A DNA stretch of 38,988 nt from Streptosporangiaceae bacterium (lineage in GTDB: Bacteria > Actinomycetota > Actinomycetes > Streptosporangiales > Streptosporangiaceae), in assembly GCA_030039155.1 (NCBI GenBank), contig JASHQL010000348.1, positions 1 to 38,988 of the forward strand, given 5' to 3'. Made by a program: the position numbers and the translations under genes. Below the pieces are notes generated by a model. That model had not been told where the DNA came from. It did no database searches and was given only the letters and a program-made list of their open reading frames with translations. Of the stretch, positions 6,705-12,489 are shown one piece after another. Within the stretch, counting starts at the first letter, position 1, and every line of letters starts with the position of its first letter.

Positions 6705-6863
6705 GTGGCCACAGGCACCGTTGACCAGCAGCAGTCAGATCTCGCCGAAGAGTCGGCCATCCAGATGCCGACGCGGGAGTCAAAGCGCACCGTAGGCAAC
6801 TGCACGCCGCCGCCGCTTGACTCGCTGCGCCGGGTGCTCGACGGCCTGCGCAGGCTTACCTGA
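6705..6863 (+). CDS. Possible small protein, 52 aa, unrecognised
   Basis: A GTG frame of 53 codons between the CGNR gene and the roadblock gene. The product is hydrophilic, begins (M)ATGTVDQQQSDLAEE, has a central Thr/Pro part (NCTPPP) and ends with an amphipathic LDSLRRVLDGLRRL helix. TAACTT stands eight bases before the GTG, the same leaderless arrangement as several genes here, and no other gene covers most of this interval; it overlaps the 3' end of the convergent roadblock gene by eight bases. I do not recognise the family; existence is inferred from promoter-like spacing and composition only. Confidence 0.35.
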   Translation: MATGTVDQQQSDLAEESAIQMPTRESKRTVGNCTPPPLDSLRRVLDGLRRLT

Positions 6864-7383
6864 CCGCCTTACGCCGCACCAGCGGCGCCACCGGGCCTGG
6901 CTGTTCGGCAGCCTCGCCTGCGACCGCGGTGGCGGCATCGGCCGCGACCTGGACAGCCCAGCCAGCCTCGCCGCCTGCCGGAGCAGTCAGCGTCTCGAAC
7001 GTCGCGGACTGCGCGGCGATCCGCTCCACGACCTCGCGCACGTGATAGTTCAGCATCGCGATGTTCATCTCGTTCGAGCCGATCACCGCGACAATGGCCC
7101 GCTCTCCCGCCTCGTACACGACCAGGTAGCCGTGGGTACCGCGGGCGACCGCCTCCCTGAAGCCGCCGCGGCCAGCGGCCGTGGTGGTCCGCGCGGAAAG
7201 CGCCCGCGTCGTGGCCACCAGCGCCGCGATTTCGGTCGGTTCAAGATCGGGCACATCGTGCGCCACCAGGAAGCCGTCGCTGGTGGCCACCAGGCTGCCG
7301 TAAATGCCGCCGACCCGCCCTCTGATGTGCAGGAGTTCGGCGCGAACCCGGTCGGCCAGCGAGGCGCCGCTGTTCCCTGTCAC
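6856..7383 (-). CDS. Roadblock/LC7-domain protein
   Basis: 175 residues from GTG 7383 (GGAG ten bases upstream). A single roadblock/longin-like alpha-beta domain spans about 10-125 (GGIYGSLVATSDGFLVAHD, ALVATTRALS, GTHGYLVVYEAGERAIVAVI, NIAMLNYHVREVVERI), followed by an Ala/Gly-rich tail. In actinomycetes such proteins usually sit in a conservon with a sensor kinase, a DUF742 protein and a Ras-like GTPase and help regulate the GTPase; none of these partners is nearby, so this is an orphan copy. Longer in-frame extensions upstream would run through non-coding-looking sequence and were not used. Confidence 0.85.
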   Translation of the reverse strand: MTGNSGASLADRVRAELLHIRGRVGGIYGSLVATSDGFLVAHDVPDLEPTEIAALVATTRALSARTTTAAGRGGFREAVARGTHGYLVVYEAGERAIVAVIGSNEMNIAMLNYHVREVVERIAAQSATFETLTAPAGGEAGWAVQVAADAATAVAGEAAEQPGPVAPLVRRKAVR

Positions 7384-7536
7384 TGAGCGCCGACTCCGGA
7401 TAACAGCACGGACGCCATGGTAAGACCCTGATGACCGGCCGCGCCGGATAGACGGCAGATTGCAGTGTGCAAGATTCGCCAGGACTAAATCGGCTGCCTG
7501 ACTGTTGCAGTAGCGACGGGCCAGCAGGAGGGCGTG

Positions 7537-7872
7537 ATGGCAGCAGAAGCAGCCGGCACCAACCGGACCAGTGAGCCGCCGGTGGCATGTTCGCTCACGC
7601 CAGCTGACCTGGCTGGTCAGCGGCAGCGCTGGCGGCGGCTCGCCGCCAGCGCCGATGCGCAGCGCAGGCAGACCGATGACGGGCTGCGGATCGGCTTCCG
7701 GCCGGATGCCGAGGCGGAGCGGGAACTTCGCGCGCTGGTGGCCGTCGAGCAGGACTGCTGCGGCTGGGCCAGCTGGTCGGTCGAGGCGACCGGCGAGCGG
7801 CTGACCCTTGTCGTCACCGCCGCGGGCGAAGGCGTCGCCGCGCTGCACGGCATGTTCGCTGAGCTTGGCTAG
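7537..7872 (+). CDS. Small cytosolic protein with conserved Cys and Cys-Cys pair, unknown function
   Basis: 111 residues from ATG 7537, preceded by AGGAGGG (7526-7532); a GTG three bases earlier is too close to this site. No signal peptide or membrane helix. Visible features are VACSLTPADLAGQRQRW near the N-terminus (Cys18) and VEQDCCGWASWSV (Cys74-Cys75 with two Trp), then a beta-strand pair and an amphipathic end. I have seen this layout, a single N-terminal Cys plus an E-x-x-CC-x(2,3) motif, in small actinobacterial proteins close to MerR/metal genes, so metal or thiol chemistry is possible, but no such gene is adjacent and no function is claimed. It ends four bases before the VOC pseudogene on the other strand. 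Confidence 0.72.
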   Translation: MAAEAAGTNRTSEPPVACSLTPADLAGQRQRWRRLAASADAQRRQTDDGLRIGFRPDAEAERELRALVAVEQDCCGWASWSVEATGERLTLVVTAAGEGVAALHGMFAELG

Positions 7873-7876
7873 CCCG

Positions 7877-8105
7877 TCAGCCGGCGCCGCCGCGGCGGCG
7901 GACAAGCTCGTAGATGTGCCCGCCAGGGTCGGCGAAGTAGGCGGTGCGCGGGCCCCAGCGGCGATGTGTCGTCCTCCCGGTCGACTTCAAGGCCGAGCAC
8001 ATCGGTGTAGGACTCCTTCGCCTCGGCCAGGTCAGGAACGAACAGTTCGATGACGCCGATTTCGTTGTCCCAGGTGATCACGTGTGCGCCTTTCGTTCCC
8101 GTCAT
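7877..8105 (-). pseudogene. VOC (glyoxalase/bleomycin-resistance fold) protein, internally deleted and frameshifted
   Basis: Reading on the minus strand from ATG 8105 (or GTG 8081, which has AAAGG nearby), the first part encodes a normal VOC N-terminus: WDNEIGVIELFVPDLAEA, SYTDVLGLEVDREDDTS. The normal C-terminus, RRWGPRTAYFADPGGHIYEL, then TGA at 7879-7877, follows almost at once but in another frame. VOC domains of this type have about 120 residues; here only some 40 plus 27 remain, so roughly 50 codons between the EDD and RPWGPR motifs are lost and the frame is broken. The in-frame continuation is an Arg/Pro-rich string of no recognisable family. Could be an assembly error, but loss of a whole domain centre makes a real deletion more likely. 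Confidence 0.8.
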
Positions 8106-8183
8106 GATGGTGAGCCTGGCCCTCGCACCCCAGGACTGCGCGCGACAGCCAGGCTCATCGGCCGCGCTGTCGGTATCGGTCGG

Positions 8184-8189
8184 TACTGT
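8184..8189 (+). promoter_or_regulatory. -10 box TACTGT of the SigG-like sigma gene, leaderless
   Basis: TACTGT followed by seven bases and GTG 8197; no Shine-Dalgarno sequence in between and no clear -35. Confidence 0.5.
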
Positions 8190-8196
8190 TGCCAGG

Positions 8197-9288
8197 GTGA
8201 GCGTGACCGGGCGCACTGCCGTCGATGAGCTGAGCCTGCTGCGGGCGGCCGCGGCTGGCGACGAGGCCGCGTTCGGCGAGCTGGTCGAGATGCACCGGGC
8301 GGGGCTGCGGGCGCACTGCTACCGCATGCTCGGCTCGCTGCACGATGCCGAGGACGCGCTGCAGGATGCGTTGCTGCGCGCGTGGCGAGGGCTCGCCGGG
8401 TTCGAGGGCCGCAGTTCGGTGCGCGGCTGGCTGTACGCCATCGCGACCAACGCGGCCATCGACGTGACCAGGCACCGGGCGCGGCGCGAGCTGCCGGTCA
8501 GCTTCGGGCCTGCCGCTGGGCCCGGCGCCGACATGGACGAGGCGGTGCTCGACCCGATCTGGATCGAGCCGTTCCCTGACCGGCTGCTGCCCGCCGAGCC
8601 TGCCCTGCCGGAGGCCAGCTACGAGCAGCGTGAGGCCATCGAGATCGCGTTCGTCGTGGCGCTGCAGGCGCTGCCAGCGCAGCAGCGCGCGGTGTTCCTG
8701 CTCAGGGAGGTGCTCGGCTTCTCGGCCGCGGAGATCGCCGGCCAGCTCGGCACCTCGGTCGCCTCGGTGACCAGCCTGCTGCAGCGGGCCCGCGCCAGGG
8801 TGCAGCGGACCGGGCCGGCCACCAGCCAGCAGGCAACCTTGCGCGCGCTCGGTGACCAGCGGATCAGGCAGACGGTGCGGCAGTACGCCGATGCGCTTGA
8901 GCGCGGCGATGCGGACCGGCTCATCGCCATGCTGACCCGCGACGCTACCTGGTCCATGCCGCCGATCCCGACCTGGTTCAGCGGTCATGACCGGATCAGG
9001 GAGTTCCTGCTCAGGTGGCCGCTGACCGACACCTGGATGCACGCACCGGTCCGCTGCAACGGCCAGCTTGCACTCGGCTGCTACCTGTTCGACGACGAGA
9101 CCGGCAACTTCGAGCCCGCGGTGATCGACGTGCTGACGATGGCCGATGGCGGGATCTCGGCGATCACCGCATTCATGTCGTCGGACATGTTCAGGCAGCC
9201 GGCGGCAGCCGGCGGCTTCACCGGGCCCGAGTTGTTCGGGTTGGTCGGGCTGCCGGCCGTACCGGAGGCCACGGCCGCCGAAGACTAG
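8197..9288 (+). CDS. ECF sigma factor of the SigG/TIGR02960 type with SnoaL-like C-terminal domain
   Basis: 363 residues. Sigma region 2 about 10-95 (DEAAFGELVEMHRAGLRAHCYRM, HDAEDALQDALLRAW, WLYAIATNAAIDVTRHR); an acidic linker 100-140 with DPIWIEPFPDRLLP typical of this group; region 4 about 145-205 (LPAQQRAVFLLREVLG, AAEIAGQLGTSVASVTSLLQRAR); SnoaL/NTF2-like domain about 220-350 (YADALERGDADRLIAML, TWSMPPIPTWFSGHD). The C-terminal domain modulates sigma activity in related factors, so no anti-sigma gene is needed and none is seen. Start at GTG 8197 fits the TACTGT box seven bases upstream; a GTG two codons later is the alternative. It may control the hydrolase gene ten bases downstream or distant targets. 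Confidence 0.9.
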   Translation: MSVTGRTAVDELSLLRAAAAGDEAAFGELVEMHRAGLRAHCYRMLGSLHDAEDALQDALLRAWRGLAGFEGRSSVRGWLYAIATNAAIDVTRHRARRELPVSFGPAAGPGADMDEAVLDPIWIEPFPDRLLPAEPALPEASYEQREAIEIAFVVALQALPAQQRAVFLLREVLGFSAAEIAGQLGTSVASVTSLLQRARARVQRTGPATSQQATLRALGDQRIRQTVRQYADALERGDADRLIAMLTRDATWSMPPIPTWFSGHDRIREFLLRWPLTDTWMHAPVRCNGQLALGCYLFDDETGNFEPAVIDVLTMADGGISAITAFMSSDMFRQPAAAGGFTGPELFGLVGLPAVPEATAAED

Positions 9289-9291
9289 GCT
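9286..9291 (+). promoter_or_regulatory. -10 box TAGGCT of the hydrolase gene, leaderless
   Basis: TAGGCT begins with the TAG stop codon of the sigma gene and ends seven bases before ATG 9299; no ribosome binding site is present. Confidence 0.45.
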
Positions 9292-9298
9292 GCCAGCT

Positions 9299-10153
9299 AT
9301 GACAAAGGTGACAGAAGCCGATGTTACGGTCGGCGGCCGGCGGAACCTGCACTACTACGTGACGCAGTCAGAGCTGGCGCCCGATGCCGACGTGGTCGTC
9401 TGGCACCACGGCACGCCGAACCTGGGCTCGCCACCCGAGCCGCTGTTCGCGGCCGCGGCGGAGCACGGGCTGCGCTGGGTGTCTTATGACCGGCCAGGTT
9501 ACGGCGGCTCGAGCCCCGACCCGGAGCGCTCGGTCGCGTCGGCCGCCGCGGATGTCGCCGCGATCGCCGACGACATCGGGATCGGCCGGTTCACCGTGCT
9601 CGGGCACTCCGGCGGCGGGCCGCACGCGCTTGCCTGCGCGGCGCTGCTGCCCTCCCGTGTGCTGGCAGCGGTGAGCGTATCGGCACCTGCCCCGTTCGGC
9701 GCCGATGGCCTCGACTGGTTCGCTGGCTGGAGCTCGTCGGGGGTGGCCGAGCAGCAGGCCGCGCTGGCCGGCCGGGCCGCGCTCGAGGCGTACCTGCCGG
9801 ACGCCGAGTTCGATCCTGACACCTTCATCCCGGCCGACCAGCAGGCCCTCGGCGGCAACTGGGCGTGGCTGGCCGGGGTGGCCGGCGCGGCGATGGCGCA
9901 GGGCGACGCCGGCATGATCGACGACCTGCTGGCCGGCGCTCGGCCGTGGGGGTTCGCGGTTGCCGACCTGTCGGTGCCGGTGCTGGTCATGCACGGCGAG
10001 GCGGACCAGATGGTGCCCTGCTCGCATGGCGAGTGGCTCGCGGCGCATTGCGCCGGCGCCGAGTTCCTGCCGGTCGCCGGCGCCGGTCACATCACGGTGC
10101 TTGACCAGGCCCCGGTTGCTCTCGGCTGGCTGCGCGAGCGGCTGGCTGGCTAG
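9299..10153 (+). CDS. Alpha/beta-fold hydrolase
   Basis: 284 residues, cytoplasmic. Oxyanion-hole HHGTPNLGS (36-44), nucleophile elbow GHSGGGP with Ser104, acid Asp236 in HGEADQMVP, and His264 in GAGHITVL form a complete catalytic triad; a helical cap is inserted about 130-215. Typical of the haloalkane dehalogenase/esterase-like superfamily; the substrate is not predictable. Located ten bases after the SigG-like sigma gene and preceded by its own TAGGCT box, so it could be read both from that transcript and as a leaderless mRNA. The last 62 bases overlap the 3' end of the convergent membrane protein gene. Confidence 0.88.
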   Translation: MTKVTEADVTVGGRRNLHYYVTQSELAPDADVVVWHHGTPNLGSPPEPLFAAAAEHGLRWVSYDRPGYGGSSPDPERSVASAAADVAAIADDIGIGRFTVLGHSGGGPHALACAALLPSRVLAAVSVSAPAPFGADGLDWFAGWSSSGVAEQQAALAGRAALEAYLPDAEFDPDTFIPADQQALGGNWAWLAGVAGAAMAQGDAGMIDDLLAGARPWGFAVADLSVPVLVMHGEADQMVPCSHGEWLAAHCAGAEFLPVAGAGHITVLDQAPVALGWLRERLAG

Positions 10154-10583
10154 CCGCTTCGGCACCCTCCTGCTGGTCCTGGCTGGCCGGCCCGAGCGGG
10201 CGGTACTCGCTCAGCAACGCGGCGCGGTCGGCCTTGCGTGCCCTGCGCCGGCCCGCGTCGATGATCACTACTGCGGCCATCACCGCCACCTCGATGCCGA
10301 TCGTGTGCTCCACCACCGGCCGGTTCACCGCCTGGAACATCGAGCCGAGACCGAGGCTCATGCCGCCCTGCCTGCGGACCTGGATGGTCACATTGCCCGG
10401 CCGGCCGCCAGGGCCCCGCTGCAGCACGGTGCCGGGGTGCTGGCTGTCCACGATCTCCTTGCTGAACCGGCCGCCGACGTTCTGGACCAGCGTGCCTGAC
10501 CCGAAGTGGTTCCAGATCAGCCCGAGCACGACGACGGCGGCGACGACCAGCGTCGCCGCGGCTAGTTGCCTGACAAACTTCAC
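10092..10583 (-). CDS. Two-helix membrane protein coupled to DUF4405-like cytochrome, unknown function
   Basis: 163 residues starting with GTG 10583, which overlaps the TGA of the upstream gene (GTGA), so it is translationally coupled. Helix 1 about 5-26 (LAAATLVVAAVVVLGLIW), an extracytoplasmic segment of about 65 residues rich in Gly and Arg, helix 2 about 92-112 (HTIGIEVAVMAAVVII), then a basic and Gln/Ala/Pro-rich cytoplasmic tail. No catalytic motif or Cys recognised. The strict coupling suggests it is a partner or assembly factor of the preceding four-helix protein. Confidence 0.72.
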   Translation of the reverse strand: MKFVRQLAAATLVVAAVVVLGLIWNHFGSGTLVQNVGGRFSKEIVDSQHPGTVLQRGPGGRPGNVTIQVRRQGGMSLGLGSMFQAVNRPVVEHTIGIEVAVMAAVVIIDAGRRRARKADRAALLSEYRPLGPASQDQQEGAEAASQPAARAASREQPGPGQAP

Positions 10584-11110
10584 GCCCGCCGCCCTGCCCT
10601 GGTCAGCAGCCGGCGGCCGACCTGCAGGATCCACCGCCAGCGCAGCGCGACGTGGATCGGGACCAGGCCGAGCGTCACCTCGGCGGTGAGGATATGCAGT
10701 CGCTCCCAGAACGGCGAGCCCAGCATGTTGAAGCCGAGGAACGGCAGGGCAACCCTGGAGATCAGGATGCCGGAGGCCACGCACAGCACCATGGCGAACA
10801 GCAGCGCGAGGTTCACCGCCCAGATGAGCTTGTCGTGGCCGTGCGGGCTGAACAGCCGCTTGGTGGTCCTGATCACCCAGTCCCAGTGCAGCGTCAGGTG
10901 GACCAGCAGGACCAGGCCGAGGCCGATGCCCAGCCACTCGTGGATCCCGATCCCGGTGAACCCGTAGCTGTAGGCGAGCGTGAAGCCGACCAGCAGCACC
11001 GCGTCCAGCCAGAAGTCGACCCGGATGCGCGCCGCGATCCGGCGCCGCTTGGCGGCCGGCGATGCCGGGCTTGCGGTGGCGTCGGCGGCACTGGCCGAGG
11101 GTCCGTCCAT
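10580..11110 (-). CDS. DUF4405-like four-helix membrane protein, probable b-type cytochrome
   Basis: 176 residues. After a Ser/Ala-rich N-terminus come four predicted membrane helices: about 33-52 (WLDAVLLVGFTLAYSYGF), 57-80, 97-118 (NLALLFAMVLCVASGILI) and 133-155. Conserved histidines lie in helices 2 and 4: HEWLGIGLGLVLLVHLTLHW and ERLHILTAEVTLGLVPIHV, with spacings suited to two b hemes as in DUF4405/cytochrome b561-type proteins. Likely moves electrons in the cytoplasmic membrane, with a partner that may be the overlapping downstream gene. The ATG start at 11110 has no Shine-Dalgarno sequence; TACAGT occurs ten bases upstream. It diverges from the padR operon. Confidence 0.8.
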   Translation of the reverse strand: MDGPSASAADATASPASPAAKRRRIAARIRVDFWLDAVLLVGFTLAYSYGFTGIGIHEWLGIGLGLVLLVHLTLHWDWVIRTTKRLFSPHGHDKLIWAVNLALLFAMVLCVASGILISRVALPFLGFNMLGSPFWERLHILTAEVTLGLVPIHVALRWRWILQVGRRLLTRAGRRA

Positions 11111-11205
11111 GGCACTTGCAACTGTAGGTCGACTTGGTCAGCACCTCATCCAGGCCGCGTGTGGGATGCGTGTGACCGGAGCGGCCTGCTCTGGAGTTCT
11201 CTGCA

Positions 11206-11239
11206 TGTATACACTCGATATCTACTTCTGGTGTATGCT
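11206..11239 (+). promoter_or_regulatory. Operator-like inverted repeat and -10 box of the padR operon
   Basis: GTATACAC (11207-11214, inside the palindrome TGTATACA 11206-11213) and GTGTATGC (11231-11238) form an imperfect inverted repeat (7 of 8 positions, centres 24 bases apart). The right arm overlaps the hexamer TATGCT (11234-11239), which ends six bases before GTG 11246. Such AT-rich palindromes are the usual targets of PadR-type repressors, so self-repression by PadR is likely. Confidence 0.55.
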
Positions 11240-11245
11240 GCACGC

Positions 11246-11773
11246 GTGAGCGTCCCGCTGACCCTCCTTGGCCTGCTGCAGCGAGAGCCGAGCCACGGCT
11301 ACGACCTGAAGCGGGACTACGACGAGTACTTCGGCCGCGGGAAGCCGCTGCCGTTCGGCCAGGTCTATGCCACGCTCAGCCGTCTCGCCAGGGACGGCAA
11401 GGTCAGCGGCGGTGACGCAGAGCCCGGCGCGGGCCCCGACCGCAAGCGCTACGCGATCACCGAGCTTGGCGCGCGCGAGGTCGATACCTGGCTCGCCGAG
11501 CCGATCGAGCCGGAGCCGCACCAGCAGACGCTGCTGTTCTCCAAGGTCGTGCTGGCACTTATGCTGGACCGTCCGGCGGAGGACTACCTCGACGCCCAGC
11601 GGGCCAAGCACATGCAGCGGATGCGTCAGCTGACCGAGGTGAAGCGCAGCGGGGGCCTGCTTGACGCGCTTCTCGCCGATCACAGCCTGTTCCATCTTGA
11701 AGCCGATCTGCGATGGATCGACGTGACAGCGGCCAGGCTCAGCGCCCTGGCGGAAATGGTGCGTACTTCATGA
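11246..11773 (+). CDS. PadR-family transcriptional regulator
   Basis: 175 residues. N-terminal winged helix about 1-85 with the family hallmark LTLLGLLQREPSHGYDL, the recognition part LPFGQVYATLSRLARDGKV and the wing GPDRKRYAITELG; C-terminal helical dimerisation region about 95-175 (VirR/PadR_C type, ARLSALAEMV end). Subfamily with long C-terminal domain, usually a repressor that responds to a small lipophilic or drug-like ligand. The GTG start lacks a ribosome binding site and is preceded by TATGCT six bases upstream. Its stop overlaps the ATPase start as ATGA, so regulator and ABC transporter are one operon. Confidence 0.92.
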   Translation: MSVPLTLLGLLQREPSHGYDLKRDYDEYFGRGKPLPFGQVYATLSRLARDGKVSGGDAEPGAGPDRKRYAITELGAREVDTWLAEPIEPEPHQQTLLFSKVVLALMLDRPAEDYLDAQRAKHMQRMRQLTEVKRSGGLLDALLADHSLFHLEADLRWIDVTAARLSALAEMVRTS

Positions 11774-12489
11774 TCACCGACAGGCCGGCTCCGGGGGCCG
11801 GCAGCATGATCGAGGCCAGGGAGATCACCAAGTCCTTCGGCGCCACGCCGGCCCTGACCGGCGCCAGCATGTCGGCCGCGCCGGGCGAGATCCTGGCGGT
11901 GATGGGGCCGAGCGGCTCCGGCAAGTCGACGCTGCTGCACTGCCTGGCCGGGATCTTCACCCCGGACAGCGGCTCGGTCTGGTTGACCGGCGAGCGGCTC
12001 GACACGCTCAGCGACGACAAGCGCACCGAACTGCGGCGCACCGCCTTCGGCTTCGTGTTCCAGTTCGGCCAGCTGGTGCCCGAGCTGACGGTGGCCGACA
12101 ACATCGCGCTGCCGTTGCTGCTCAACCGGGTCAAGCGCAAGACGGCTTACGCCAGCGCTGCCGAGTGGTTGCCGCGGCTCGGCCTGGAGAACCTGGGCAG
12201 CCGGCGGACCGGCGAGTTGTCCGGCGGCCAGGCGCAGCGAGTCGCGCTCGCCAGGTCGATGGTCGCCAGTCCCAGGGTGCTGTTCGCCGACGAGCCGACC
12301 GGATCGCTGGACACGCTGACCGGTGAGATGGTGCTCGAGTTGCTGGTCGGGGCCGCCCGCGAGCACGGCACCACGGTCGTGCTGGTCACCCACGACGCCA
12401 GGGTCGCCGCGCACGCGGACCGGGAGATCATGGTCCGTGACGGCAAGGTGATCGACCGTACCGGCGCAGCCGTCGAGGCCGCGCGGTGA
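11770..12489 (+). CDS. ABC transporter ATP-binding protein (LolD/MacB-type)
   Basis: 239 residues from ATG 11770, which overlaps the padR stop (ATGA). Walker A GPSGSGKST (46-54), Q-loop FQFGQLVPELTV, signature LSGGQAQR, Walker B VLFADEPTGSLD and H-loop VTHD are all intact. The sequence class is that of ATPases partnering FtsX-domain permeases (type VII systems), which drive mechanotransmission or lipid/lipoprotein/antibiotic extrusion rather than import. Coupled to the permease downstream. With PadR upstream this resembles actinobacterial drug- or peptide-responsive export modules; the substrate is unknown. Confidence 0.94.
   Translation: MITDRPAPGAGSMIEAREITKSFGATPALTGASMSAAPGEILAVMGPSGSGKSTLLHCLAGIFTPDSGSVWLTGERLDTLSDDKRTELRRTAFGFVFQFGQLVPELTVADNIALPLLLNRVKRKTAYASAAEWLPRLGLENLGSRRTGELSGGQAQRVALARSMVASPRVLFADEPTGSLDTLTGEMVLELLVGAAREHGTTVVLVTHDARVAAHADREIMVRDGKVIDRTGAAVEAAR

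Noticed and set aside
7460-7472. TTGCA-GTG-TGCAA palindrome upstream of the Cys-Cys protein gene as an operator
   Set aside because: Five-base arms are expected by chance and no local regulator is a natural ligand.
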